A DNA stretch of 64,000 bases, taken from NCBI GenBank assembly GCA_018350325.1, contig JAEVLN010000002.1, positions 6,059,456 through 6,123,455 of the forward strand. Direction: 5' to 3'. The first letter of the stretch is position 1. The number at the start of each line of letters is the position of its first letter. Under the pieces are notes generated by a model. The model saw only the letters and a program-made list of their open reading frames with translations, had not been told where the DNA came from and did not search any database. Below are positions 21,501 through 27,854 of this stretch, piece by piece. The translations under genes and the position numbers were made by a program. The DNA is from Globodera rostochiensis (Eukaryota > Nematoda > Chromadorea > Rhabditida > Heteroderidae).

Positions 21501-23515
21501 GATCCGCTGAGGATTTTTCCAATTTTCGATTGGCAAAGTGTAAATCCGCTGGGAAGTCGTTCAATCGGTTGAACGTTGAGTTCGTGCCAGATATTAATGC
21601 CGAGCAGGATATCTGGTTGCGTGGTTTCATGCGGTAGTGCCAGCTTCCTTTGTTGAAGCTGCGATGTGTCAAGCCCTGATAATTCGATGATTGGCATTTC
21701 TGACACCATGAAGCCCAACGCATTGAGGTTGAAAATGAGTTTCTCGCCGGCTGTGCCGAGGATACCGATTTTAACCCGATCGCTGATGTATTTCTTCGGT
21801 TTCCGTTCGCCGAAGCTGGTCAGATGACATTCCTCTCGGTGAACTACTGGTAGGTCCAATTGCTGCGCCGCTCTATTTGAGATGAATGAGCGGTGACTTC
21901 CGGGATCAAGGAAGATTGCAGCGGCCATGCTGAGTTGAGGCTGCGCTGGATTGAAGACCGTTGATGTCGTGGTCATTAGTAAGGCTTTTTTCTCGTTGTC
22001 CCTGACCACGGTGCTTTGCTGTGGTTCGGATTCCGTTCCGATGCCAGCTGTTGAGGGTGATCCGTTCTCATCCTCGTTTGGGCCAATTGTTGCTGCGGCG
22101 ATTTGCATTGATCCGCTGTTGCCATTGGGGCAAAGCGCTGCTGGATGTGGTTGGCCACATCTGAAGCATCGTTTCGGCTTCGGACAGTCGAATGAGCGAT
22201 GCGTGGACTTCAGGCACTTGAAGCACAGTCTTTTCTCTCGAATGACTGCGGTTCGTTGCTGGAGTGTGCTGAATTTGCGGCATTCTTCGTTCCAGTGGCC
22301 GCTGCCACAGAAGATGCATGGTGAGGGTGGCTCACTTCGTTTGAACCCTCCTGATCCCTGAGGATTTGCTGATTGAAACGGTCTCGCTGATTGACCGTTT
22401 TGGTGCTGCGGCGGTTGCTGATCCGCCCGTTGCCCAGTATGCTGGGGTTTCCGTTGAGTTGTGGCCGTCGGCCAGTGCCTCTGCGGATACGGCTGCAGAC
22501 CCGCCTGTTGCCCAGTTTGCTGGGGCTTTCGCTGGGTTGGCTTGGTGCCAAATCGTTTGTTGGCCTCATCTACCGCTGATGAGATGAATGTCCGCTCCCT
22601 GGGTGGAGGACTTCGATACCGGCTTCGAAATGCCGGTGCTGGTTGCAGGCGTGCCCTTTGCTGATGGGCTTGAGTGCTTGGCTGCGTGGTTTTTCCGAAC
22701 TGCGATGGGTGCCCGTATTCACCCATAACTTCTTGGATTTGTGTCTCTTTCCGGACGGATATGCTGAGTGTGTCCCGGAATTTGTTGGTATTCCAGTGCG
22801 CGGGATCCTCTGCCTTTTTGGTGAGGATTGTGCGGAGAAAGCCTGGTGTCAGCTTCTTCTCCAGCATCAGAAATGTTGGGGGACCCTCGATGTCCTCCCC
22901 TGCGTTGTTAAGCTCTCTCGTGAGCCTTTCGAGTTGCAGCAGGAACTCTTTGGTGTCGCGCAGCGTTCTGCAAGCCTTCAAGTTGGCAAGCTCAAAGTGC
23001 AGTGCGCGGATATGCTCTTCGGGAGCACCGTAGGTGTCTTTGAGCAGCTGGAGTGCAACATCGTAGTTGCTGTCTTCCAAACGAAATCCGGCAACGAGGT
23101 CTCGGGCCTCGCCGGTCAGCATGTTGCGCAGGAAGTTGAATTTCTCCGCCTTGGAGATGGGTTGGCTGCCGATGGCCGACTTGTAGGACTCGTAGAACTC
23201 CGGCCACCTGCGCTTGTGGCCGCCGAACTTCTCAAGCTGAATTGGCTGGAACTGGTAGAGCGGTGCCGCGAATGGCGGAGCGTTGCTGCGTGGTGCGGCT
23301 GTATTTTGTTGAACCGCTTTGTCGTGTACTGCTTGAGCGTCTCGCTCATCCTTGTTAGCTCGGCTGCGGTAAAGTTTTGCTTGGACTGTCAGTGTCCCAG
23401 CCAAATCCCGTAGATCGCGAAGTTTGACGGCAGCGTCATCGACTTTGTCGTTAATCTTTTCTTTTCTGTCGAATGCTTCGAAGGCCGCTTCTCCGGCGTC
23501 TCGTTCTGCTGCGGC
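12953..23515 (-). CDS. Gag-Pol-Env-like polyprotein of the BEL/Pao element
   Basis: Open for about 3,520 codons with no internal stop; residue numbers below count from the TTG at 23404. It has no ATG near its 5' end, so it should be entered from the Gag frame upstream. Domains: Gag capsid, DUF1759-like (about 40-235); three CCHC knuckles (363-375, 394-407, 413-425; the first and third have three, not four, residues before His); aspartic protease with LDPGSH (D500); RT with D861 and YVDN at 943-946, Asn in place of the usual second Asp; RNase H (D1113, D1191); integrase HHCC (H1437 to C1481) and catalytic D1514, D1576, E1627; DUF5641-like tail (about 1757-1815); an unassigned region (about 1820-2615); an envelope-like region (about 2615-3483). 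Its G+C (about 45-55%) is roughly twice that of the flanking DNA. Confidence 0.93.
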   Translation of the reverse strand, partial: AAAERDAGEAAFEAFDRKEKINDKVDDAAVKLRDLRDLAGTLTVQAKLYRSRANKDERDAQAVHDKAVQQNTAAPRSNAPPFAAPLYQFQPIQLEKFGGHKRRWPEFYESYKSAIGSQPISKAEKFNFLRNMLTGEARDLVAGFRLEDSNYDVALQLLKDTYGAPEEHIRALHFELANLKACRTLRDTKEFLLQLERLTRELNNAGEDIEGPPTFLMLEKKLTPGFLRTILTKKAEDPAHWNTNKFRDTLSISVRKETQIQEVMGEYGHPSQFGKTTQPSTQAHQQRARLQPAPAFRSRYRSPPPRERTFISSAVDEANKRFGTKPTQRKPQQTGQQAGLQPYPQRHWPTATTQRKPQHTGQRADQQPPQHQNGQSARPFQSANPQGSGGFKRSEPPSPCIFCGSGHWNEECRKFSTLQQRTAVIREKRLCFKCLKSTHRSFDCPKPKRCFRCGQPHPAALCPNGNSGSMQIAAATIGPNEDENGSPSTAGIGTESEPQQSTVVRDNEKKALLMTTTSTVFNPAQPQLSMAAAIFLDPGSHRSFISNRAAQQLDLPVVHREECHLTSFGERKPKKYISDRVKIGILGTAGEKLIFNLNALGFMVSEMPIIELSGLDTSQLQQRKLALPHETTQPDILLGINIWHELNVQPIERLPSGFTLCQSKIGKILSGSGRIALGGPSVNVTFVLPVQNEAAEEPDQAAKTEPISDDNEIFTTEDDLKRDDQLNRFFGLHIIGMDDTSTKVDQDAVMIDFKKTLSFVENRYQVALPWTERVNNLPTNYLQAKMRLISLVQKLRTLNLVAEYQTILTDQLQKSVIERVDMSSPNIGPVHYLPHRAVIRTDKATTKIRIVMDASAKPKNNPTAPSLNDCLHTGPLLLKDLTGVLIRFRRMKRVLMADIEKAFLQLGVRQQDRDATRFLWLANPATDKLDPLRREDVLVYRFCRVSFGLTVSPFLLNATIREHLAIYDSDLARRIDENLYVDNILIEVKNEEELPALVCEAKAIFATAGMVLREFFGSDLEEVKKLPPADLANELEETKVLGISWRPKHNRLLFKMPTFDGKITKRTILAHIAKVFDPLGLMAPALLPAKVFLQSVQNFNPKWDDELPEHFNDAWRKIVALWTIRDEPFVIEFPRFITSTECDQFHCFCDASRYGMGIAVYQKAKTDNGNEECNLIYGKSLVKPLKLGDHDSTIPKLELQALTLGVKAVKFIQGQLHFKDDQVLLWTDSQCSIERLKENRKQDRFVSNRLKKIREANFQVRHVRTDSNPADLASRGTDPQLLVSSLLWRFGPIWLAKSGQWPEPNATYNPGEEIKEVVEPPIIDLSMAIHEAQAKVLRPSIQVKRFSNWNRLKATAAYALRFIMTLILATKFEARNYPLYRLSRDDAVKNLRKKPTTGPLTPNELERAEEWLLKEMQLAYLPTRTLIRDLRLFHGNGVWRCGGRIGQADQLDYEIKFPVYLPPESWLTKLIVRHYDNALHHCGPKTLLSKIREKYWIPRGRKTVKHILYSPDYGCLECRRDRLRPYAYPRAPHLPKERVNEARPFSQTGVDYFGPLKVRRGTDTVKIYVALFTCLVIRAIHLEVAEDYSAEAFLRAFRRFVARRGTPTLIRSDQGTNFVAGAKVIKEKWTDTLLPARVQQQLAHQGVNWFFNTAKAPWKGGSWERLVGITKNALRRSVGRNLLTMDEFSTLISEIEAIVNQRPLTFESDEEPGSILRPVHFLIPYGQAETNFPLIEEDHNDPDYNPSNRDKLHAMLRHADSRLDKFWHVWKSDYLLSLRERDRGTAEIDQQHPTEGDVVIVQDDHQPRSLWTLARVLQVQKGGDGAARTALININGKEKSRSINQLFNLEIGTSFPVEQVNSIMDRDPDSISLAGSDEERDMDQSGPSKSGYKIPRKTDIVFKKQRHFLGRNLGLNEVQQKPSDHDPAMGLLYAPRPKGKKLFFKNGSLKRLLELTTVFSRGKGVQIAKELLDQHGKIPMKDWAAKEQQLTAELLEQEEKRQEKSKERKQQIPEQSETEQQMLQRLFGDSPEQIPEQTTDNEAKDRESRLQQNEKRIKWHHHRKAAVDELRRQIKLKKRLQPPAAIDEDIDDPRTEDEPHLQQLIKDGSKEAQRALEAAKQLTLRQQSQQLLHHKPQRPASDLPKSGEKLIDFCRRLYGDHLESAWKRQRAFREIQEILATGNFKLYHVNGQQASIKCFLANRHGLGGLFIINKIESFNHPDEFEFRTAPAASKGAIERPESPEILIITSPEQNAPRPTTRFAGRTPPPGQSSQTDQSAPGPTTRFAGHTPPPFQEWLKERNQEQRRPPIQNKPLRIEEYQLAAHKEETFVPVDIFLECGPDHTACAKSAIYSEIAGQRKVVEGYEACTAISLFHAMILHWLHRYQPNPYEAWQLHEDYAVLDGSIQREAAEHFWRHQVVNQKRPLFKPATLIATIGHWRQSCDHFAELFQTPSMAPIRFQPINRTQTANPFQNWLEEINTHASDKASQMKAKLHFPQSRYLNNAETIVIGETIAEAFSHGMPQAFWFSHTVTDPLRVFFGPKIRRLVFAYDADIKNIVKYLAPIIHPLSKTDVEMNIILGKEDNLDWLENKKHVLSLAQLFKIGFFVFNGKPGEISAISERIQGQQVEDMEVDPTPSTSTAPSSSRSSKSGSRDIINTAMLIGLFCLLAIQPTGGQAIRQKRFGGVGIWPGNDFLNFLWSRERRTPALTTAGERYVEKVRAFYATSNPPITFADLTTQPSWTTTQAPITDPPTTQTVQKSQPTGTTTRPTTTTRKKWIQTTQTIPTTTRQKWIQTTQTIPTSTRRKWIQTTQTIPTTTRSPSWTTTRPMPSPTYHRARPTVQPAATPTKSYYALPLKREQPAESANPTPSDRRIINANGDNIFWCTDRGSSIWELKGTDSSPFCRPPPSLNAEWHPLQVDLYVRITKPEEIASAWHCAIKRTTETYYTNLFGDHFVDIEKEFPAVNERTCALMARQQVCSAAKTEMLHQGDQVWTTSDTTEVEFPGAFAGLFKGRQSSSATNCFAQPAALYVKRHNLELVSPIHQVRNCIYSSGFCQLPDNTSLIWTPNCPNQHCDRCDYEMAEGIDGDFTPSYGETAATWLSKDRQKALTFAANAPELLACDGAHIVLSEQNFGIPKKLYDYILSTQHAKKKRHVQPEQLAAQLSASQIATNMALAQLYMRECQRNIRAANPTLQARKLLRRQNLQARWIGESTIEVFQCVDIKLTDISYRPTKTCMRYIPITVHLPESTMDAFLDPELRVISLGATAVSCTHFRFHYLQLHASPSTWLQIDTHTGVARRLESNVVHDLYETVLNHSNNDMDLHPLIFHRWQLDNETDSTRFPHISEFAKLENFKDKLDQHSSARAEALGALTGGLEGWTKQWLKGILNSVVEWWIRMACAYSTFLLLRDIVIPCILTYLFDPIRITVLSLLGVRRPRQPPIENEMTRLPRFHMEEDILLHNPRRAPNPTTRREEGAKQPVHLDVSAKTAHFRQRTQSNTEWTGDTPFGRTRRLALDD
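15066..15200 (-). repeat. 45-bp minisatellite coding for mucin-like repeats
   Basis: Three in-frame units marked by GGATCC at 15088, 15133 and 15178, encoding KWIQTTQTIPTTTRQ with one to three changes each. Length change by slippage would keep the frame, so copy number may vary between element copies. Confidence 0.85.
15572..17950 (-). other. Unassigned region between integrase and Env-like domain
   Basis: About 800 residues (1820-2615 of the long frame) that I cannot match to a family. Part 1 (about 1830-1900) is basic and moderately hydrophobic. Part 2 (about 1900-2080) is Gln/Glu/Lys/Arg-rich and almost certainly coiled coil. Part 3 (about 2110-2200) looks globular. Part 4 has a duplicated proline motif, PTTRFAG.TPPP. 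Part 5 (about 2290-2600) is globular, with CTAISLFHAMIL where C2331 heads a hydrophobic helix, and later SHTVTDP with H2493 and D2497. A Cys at a helix start followed by His and Asp is how papain-like hydrolases look, but that is only a suggestion. The region is in frame and intact in a young copy, so it is probably functional. Confidence 0.55.
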
Positions 23516-23747
23516 CTAGCTTGCGGAGCAGGTCGGTCCAAGCCGATGATGACTCTCGGATGTCATCCAAGAAAATTTCTAGCGTTCTTCCCTCCTTTTG
23601 GACCTTTTCCAGTTGCGCTTCGAGGAGTAATGCGTTCTCGAGGTTGGACAAGTTCTTGTCCGGCTGCAGTTTGAGGTCGACTGCGGGTCGGGCGCGCGAG
23701 AGGACCTTCAGTGCGGCTCCCAATTTCTGCTGAATGGGTGCCGACAT
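23451..23747 (-). CDS. Gag N-terminal reading frame (frame-shifted from Gag-Pol)
   Basis: Starts at the ATG at 23745-23747 (MSAPIQQKLGAAL...). This is the first ATG in a frame that is lysine-, glutamate- and leucine-rich, heptad-like and probably coiled-coil, as usual at the start of BEL/Pao Gag. About 77 residues in (near 23515), the sense runs out. The remaining codons to the stop at 23451 are an arginine-rich tail unlike Gag, while the adjacent +1 frame becomes open and alanine/glutamate-rich and leads straight into the DUF1759-like Gag. So the true Gag probably crosses frames by +1. This could be a single-base deletion or insertion, an assembly error, or programmed shifting. The frame also stays open upstream to a TTG at 23775-23777, which I do not think is the start. 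Confidence 0.6.
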   Translation of the reverse strand: MSAPIQQKLGAALKVLSRARPAVDLKLQPDKNLSNLENALLLEAQLEKVQKEGRTLEIFLDDIRESSSAWTDLLRKLGRSRTRRRRSGLRSIRQKRKD

Positions 23748-23785
23748 TGTCGCCGTGCTGCTTGTACTTGTTTCCAAGACTTTGC

Positions 23786-23962
23786 CGGTTGTTGTACCAC
23801 TTGAACTCGGTGTTCAAGGATTTTCCTGCTCGTTGAACTGCTTCAACTTGATGTTCGAGAGTTTTGATACTCGTTGCACTGCTTGAACTTGGCTTTCAAG
23901 AGTTTTTCCCTCGTTGTACTGCTTGACCTCGTTGTTAAAGACTTCTTGTCTGTTCGTGCTGC
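23786..23962. repeat. Degenerate 40-bp tandem repeat in the leader
   Basis: About four units on the + strand, each starting near CGTTG.ACTGCTT and ending with an AGAGTTTT-like tract. Starts lie at roughly 23791, 23831, 23872 and 23912. Units have diverged by many substitutions, so the array is much older than the insertion and travels with the element. Confidence 0.6.
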
Positions 23963-24444
23963 GTGGACTTGCTGTCCCAGCTTTGATCGCTCCGGACGTT
24001 CCGGATTGAGGTGATGTACTGTCCGTCACGTAGAACGAACAGCACACTTGGAAGAACCGAGTCACGTAGAACTCTGTTCGACCGCTCCTACCCTGATTCA
24101 CTTTTTGCCCGTCGCCCGCTTACGTTATTGGCACCTAGCACAATAACGTAAGCCCCTTGTTTGTTCGCCCCGAGCGTGAATGCCACGTAGGACAATCACG
24201 GACGGTTCTTGAATTTTTGGTCTGGTGTAACTGCCACGTAGGACAATCACCACAGACTTTTTTCCACTTTTCCTTTACAAAAATTCCACCAGAAAGCCGA
24301 GTTGATGGTCGGCGTCCGGTTCACGGCCTTGATTGATGCTGTTGTCGGGCACGGTCACTGATCGGGCGCGACTTGGGCACGGTTTTGGCGCAGTCGAGCA
24401 CGGGCGGGCACGGCTGCACGGTTTGGGCACGGTTCGGCACGGTC

Positions 24445-24462
24445 CTTGGCTTCGGAACGCCA
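24445..24462 (-). other. Primer-binding site of the BEL/Pao element
   Basis: Five bases inside the 5' LTR, the sense strand reads TGGCGTTCCGAAGCC. It begins with the TGG that pairs with the CCA end of a tRNA. I could not assign the tRNA: a G73 acceptor would be needed, and an Asn-type tRNA is only one possibility. Confidence 0.6.
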
Positions 24463-24467
24463 CTTTC

Positions 24468-24905
24468 TGTGGGGGCAGGGCCACAGAAGGGATTTTTGAG
24501 TGAAATCGGGGGCAGGGGGGTTCGACTGATTGTTGGACACTTGAATAGTCAAAGGTTTATTCAGGGGAAATGTGTGGACAAAGGAAGAACGAAAAATGGG
24601 GGGAGGGTGAACGCTTAAATAGTCTTGAAATGGTCCTAAAGGTCGGGTGATGACGGGGGGAGGACAGGTTCTTGGGGCCAAATGTTGCGCATTCGCAACA
24701 TTTAAATGTGATGGATGGGGGCGATTAGGCGAATTGTGCGTAAATTGTGGGGAGAATTGGGTGTGGCTGTTAATGACAACCGCAAATGGGGTGAACAAAT
24801 GGAGGGGGGGGGGTGACAGTGGAACCGTCCCAATCACATTGCTTCCCCGATCAATTTCCCTCCCCAATGATCAAATTATTTGAGCATCGGACGTGAGTTC
24901 CGACA
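24468..24905 (-). repeat. 5' LTR of the BEL/Pao element
   Basis: 438 bp, identical by eye to the left LTR except for ten instead of nine G in one run. In element orientation it begins TGTCGGAACTC and ends CCCCCACA. It should hold the promoter and the start of the genomic RNA. Confidence 0.95.
24556..24703 (-). promoter_or_regulatory. LTR control region: hairpin, TATA-like box, polyadenylation signal
   Basis: In sense order: a perfect 10-bp inverted repeat AAATGTTGCG/CGCAACATTT with a 4-base loop (24680-24703), then a TATA-like CTATTTAAG (24614-24622), then AATAAA (24556-24561). The same set is in the left LTR at 12667-12690, 12601-12609 and 12543-12548. The roles of the TATA-like box and AATAAA are inferred from position. 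The hairpin is seen directly, but its role (operator, enhancer-protein site or RNA structure) is unknown. Confidence 0.5.
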
Positions 24906-25065
24906 GTTACCAGCACAGGCTGTTGTGCGTTTTTAAGATTTAATCGGTAGTCTTTCTTATTATTTTTATTATATAGATTAAATTTATGTTCGAGCGTAAT
25001 TTATTTTTTTGTTTATTCGTTTAACTATTTTTTAAATTTTTCTTGGTTTTTTCAACGCTTTTTTT

Positions 25066-25183
25066 ATTTATAAACAAAATATACATTTTTTAATAAGGAA
25101 CTTTACTGAATATTTATTTGTTTTTATGCTATTTTTGTTCCAAGAATTACTGCAAATAATTTAGGAGAAGACTTAGATTCCAG
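25066..25183. repeat. Solitary relative of the 129-bp repeat
   Basis: About 115 bp matching the unit at 8221-8815 (AATATACATTTTT, AATAAGGAACTTTACTGAA, GGAGAAGACTTAGATTCCAGT) with indels. It lies 160 bp beyond the right end of the retroelement, so the family is dispersed as well as tandem. Confidence 0.75.
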
Positions 25184-25185
25184 TC

Positions 25186-25262
25186 CGTTGCAATTATAAC
25201 TGAACTTTAAATGAAAATTTATTTTTTTGATTATTTTATTTTTGCTTTTTATTTTGTAACTT
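25186..25262. repeat. Dispersed repeat (second copy about 26622-26700)
   Basis: GTTGCAATTATAACTGAACTTT...TTATTTTTGCTTTT occurs twice, 1.4 kb apart, with indels. The second copy reads on into TTTGTAACATGTA. Confidence 0.65.
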
Positions 25263-25665
25263 GTAATTTTTTTAATCATAATAGTTTTAAATTATTTGAA
25301 GAGCTAAATTACTTAAGTAACAATTAAATCATTTTTTTATTGTTTTATATTTAATAGGCATTCATAGGCTGTTTTAGGCCTGTTATTTTCTTAATTTATT
25401 ATAATGGTATAATTGTAAGAATAATTGTCTTTTTAAACATAAATAAATAAGAAGATTTGCCAAATTTATTTATTTACAATTTTTGTACCATACATTAAAT
25501 GGTAAAAAATAAACAATTTTAAAAACGCAATAATTTATACTCTCGTTTCGAAAATTTAAGAAAATATATTACGTAATTAATAAGCAATTGATTTGATTAT
25601 TTAATGTAAATATTAATAAAAAAAATAGGGTGGAGGATGTATGGTTTCCTTATTTTGTAGATTTT

Positions 25666-25775
25666 ATGTAATATATATGAATAGAAAATCTACCCGCAGC
25701 GGCCTCACAAAATACAACTTTAAAACCCCAAATCTACCAAATTTGTTCGAGAAAAAGTGATTGTGAGATAGCGAA
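25666..25775. repeat. Dispersed repeat, first anchor (second copy about 32219-32325)
   Basis: AGAAAATCTACCCGCAGCGGCCTCA and downstream bases correspond to AGAAAATGTAGCCGCATCGGCCTCA near 32235, with similarity continuing for about 100 bp. Together with the pair at 27321/33343 this suggests an old segmental duplication. Confidence 0.65.
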
Positions 25776-25861
25776 AGTGTTTTTTCTACCAATGAAATGC
25801 ACCCAAAGTGGGCAAGCACCATAGCATAATGACTGCAAAAATATTTGATTGGCAATAAATA

Positions 25862-26028
25862 ACTTCGAACCGAACCAAAACATTTTAGTTATTCGCACCG
25901 AACTGAACCGAATTTTGGATATCCAAACCTAACCGAAGAACGGAAACGTTCCGCTTATCCGACCGAACTAAAAACAGGACCGAAAAACCCGGTTTGGTCC
26001 GATTTGGTTCAAAACCACTATCCCTAAT
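25862..26028. mobile_element. Fragment of a short-palindrome element (GAACCGAA words)
   Basis: An array of GAACCGAA / CCGAACT / GGTTTGGTCCG words ending ACTATCCCTA; inverted, this is TAGGGATAGT, a hAT-like terminus. No matching left end was found. Third member of the same style of element, with a different word. Confidence 0.45.
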
Positions 26029-26098
26029 AATGAGAGTATTTTGTTTTTATTTTGATTAGCTTACAATTGACTCTTTATAATATGAATTTTATTTACAG

Positions 26099-26182
26099 AT
26101 GGACGACACCGGCGATGTAGCATTTCGTAATCCTAAAAGAAGTGAATATTACTCTTTCAAATTGATTATAAAAATAAGTTAA
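26099..26182 (+). other. Possible 5' exon with strong acceptor
   Basis: TTTATTTACAG directly precedes ATG (MDDTGDVAFRNPKRSEYYSF, 27 codons to TAA). An acceptor immediately before an ATG is what a trans-spliced nematode first exon looks like. The exon could leave earlier at AAGAA/GTGAAT. Family unknown. Confidence 0.4.
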
Positions 26183-26226
26183 ATACCTTTTGAGTCCAGC
26201 CACGCCGCTATGGTAAAATAATTACA

Positions 26227-26313
26227 ATGAAGAATATTCGGAAGTCCATCCTCGCGGGGATTGTTTTTTTACTAGTTCATTTTTTAAATTCCGTTCAATA
26301 TATTTTAAGTTAG
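26227..26313 (+). other. Short ATG frame with signal-peptide-like sequence
   Basis: 28 codons, MKNIRKSILAGIVFLLVHFL.... A basic N-terminus followed by a hydrophobic core resembles a secretory signal. The stop follows soon, so it could be a first coding exon or chance. Confidence 0.25.
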
Positions 26314-27171
26314 ACAATCAACCACGCAATTATTTTTTTGTTGTAAGAAGAACACGAATTTTTACACTATTATAAAAATACTTTATAATAGTAACCAAAA
26401 TTATAATACCAATGTACTTTGTGATAATAATGATAATTTTATTGTGCTTAATGCTAATATTATTAGGTTTTAATGACAAGTTATTCTTTAGTTAATATCT
26501 GCGATTAACTCGTATGTCATGTTGAGCTTGCGCTGTCTTTTAATATTGTCTTTTATTTAATTTAGTAATTTATTTGAACCATTCATTTATTGCTCATTTC
26601 TTTAACTAAAAAGCTTGCTGGCGTCTGTTGCAATTATAACTAAACTTTCTGAATTGAAAATTTATTTTGTTAATATTTTATTTTTGCTTTTGTAACATGT
26701 ACGACTACACTTTGATAGTCGGCACGAAGGCTCAGCATTTTTGCCACTGATAATTTTTTATCATATACGCTCATAATTTTACCATAACAACTGTTTTTCG
26801 ACTGGTAAAATAATTTTCTAAAAAATTAAAATAGTTTTCATTATTTTGGGCGCAGACTCCTAATGGATTTTTTAATCCTAACTTGTAATATTTGAATGTT
26901 GTATATATTTAGTCGTAATTCATTATAACCGTTTTACGTAGCAGAAAGCGCTTTTCATATTTGGATTAAAGTAAATAAACAATTCAGAATGAACTTGTTA
27001 AAATTTATTTTAATAATTGAATTTATAATTTGTACAAATTTCAAAGCGAAGATGGCTACTTTTAGTTTTTAAATTTACAAATTATCAAAATTAAATTAAC
27101 TTATTTGCTTTGTGTTTCTTAATATTTATTGTTGAATTTGTTTTGTAAATTATTTTTCTTTTTAATTAAAA

Positions 27172-27254
27172 AAGGCTATCCAGACATGAGTTGTTATATA
27201 GTCTCAGAACCTGGTGTCTGTCGCAGTGAATTACACCATTCTGATGCAAAAAGG
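27172..27254 (+). other. Possible internal exon
   Basis: Within a 74-codon open frame (27129-27353). The island reads YPDMSCYIVSEPGVCRSELH..., ends AAAAG/GTTAGT (a plausible donor) and is preceded by AAAAAG. The rest of the frame runs into the dispersed repeat at 27321 and is unlikely to be coding. Confidence 0.33.
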
Positions 27255-27320
27255 TTAGTCCAGCAGCCACATTTTAGCATATTCCAAGTCGTAAAGCATG
27301 AGTGTACGGTGTCTTTTACT

Positions 27321-27460
27321 AACACAAGTTTAATAAATATTGCTTTTAGTTAATAATTTGATTTTAATTTATTGATCTTTTATGTTTATCTTTCAAATTA
27401 ATTGATAATGTATGCTTTTGTACCATGCAATTTCTTCACGTAGATCATCATTCAATTCAT
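27321..27460. repeat. Dispersed repeat, second anchor (second copy about 33343-33495)
   Basis: AATATTGCTTTTAGTTAAT..., TTTTATGTTTATC..., and GCAATTTCTTCACGTAGATCAT are shared in the same order over about 140 bp. The offset of about 6.0 kb is close to the 6.55 kb of the other anchor pair. Confidence 0.7.
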
Positions 27461-27743
27461 TCGTATATTTTGTTTTTTTAATTGCGCAAAAAAATTAAAA
27501 CATCAGTTCTAAATGCAGTTAGGTAAGTTATATTTTAAATTTTTATAATTGAAGAATAATTAAATTTTTCACAATTAGCTTTATTGGCCACCTTTTGGCT
27601 CCCAACCTTTTACACCCTTTAAAGTTTTAAATATTCAAAATCATGAGATGTAAATCTCCGCAATTTTGGCATTAAAATAAATTTAAAAAATTGTAAAATT
27701 TTAGACATGTTATCATGATGTGATTAAAATTTAAAAATTTCAG

Positions 27744-27854
27744 CCTAGAGGCCGTCTGGACAGTCAGCTAACAAATGACCTTTCTCGTCGCACGCGAAAC
27801 AATGGCGCTCGTCAGGCCCCGGCAGGTTCGAGCGATATCTTTGCTACCTTATGA
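27744..27854 (+). other. Possible terminal exon
   Basis: A good acceptor (AAAAATTTCAG) is followed by 36 codons, PRGRLDSQLTNDLSRRTRNN then GARQAPAGSSDIFATL, and a TGA. The composition is polar and protein-like, and the other frames close quickly. Among the best-supported exons here, but the protein is not recognised. Confidence 0.45.

Larger units (their letters stand above)
23748..24467 (-). other. 5' untranslated leader of the BEL/Pao element, repeat-rich
   Basis: The stretch between the 5' LTR and the first plausible Gag ATG (23745-23747). It has three repeat zones. One is a GGCACGG/GGGCACGG-rich patch (about 24368-24445). The second is the phrase TGCCACGTAGGACAATCAC twice (about 24180 and 24231), with a relative near 24130. 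The third is the roughly 40-bp degenerate tandem array annotated separately. A 95-codon frame (23814-24101) crosses the array but ends before Gag, so I regard it as a by-product of the repeats. Packaging or dimerisation signals would be expected here. Confidence 0.6.
12455..24905 (-). mobile_element. Full-length BEL/Pao LTR retrotransposon with an env-like gene
   Basis: Complete element of 12,451 bp read on the minus strand. It is bounded by 438-bp (5', right) and 437-bp (3', left) LTRs that start TGT and end ACA, and is flanked by the 4-bp duplication GTTA. Order in the sense direction: 5' LTR, primer site, a roughly 0.7-kb leader with repeats, Gag N-terminal frame, long Gag-Pol-Env-like frame, polypurine tract, 3' LTR. 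BEL/Pao assignment rests on the domain set seen in the translation: DUF1759-like Gag, three zinc knuckles, DUF1758-like protease, RT with YVDN, RNase H, HHCC plus DDE integrase, and a DUF5641-like tail. With near-identical LTRs and one very long open frame it looks newly inserted and possibly active, apart from the frame break near 23515. Confidence 0.95.

Noticed and set aside
23402..23404. TTG at 23404 as the start of the polyprotein
   Set aside because: The frame is open for 37 more codons upstream without an ATG and the sequence there is Gag-like, so the protein must begin earlier, in the neighbouring frame.
22643..23413. 256-codon + strand frame, and other + strand frames inside 12.9-24 kb
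   Set aside because: They lie antisense to the retroelement polyprotein, whose domains are unmistakable, and their translations show no domain.
24355..24867. 170-codon minus-strand frame across the 5' LTR and leader (also 12432-12785 in the 3' LTR)
   Set aside because: Proline-, serine- and histidine-rich reading of LTR control sequence; it stops before Gag and is most simply a by-product of GC-rich DNA with few stops.
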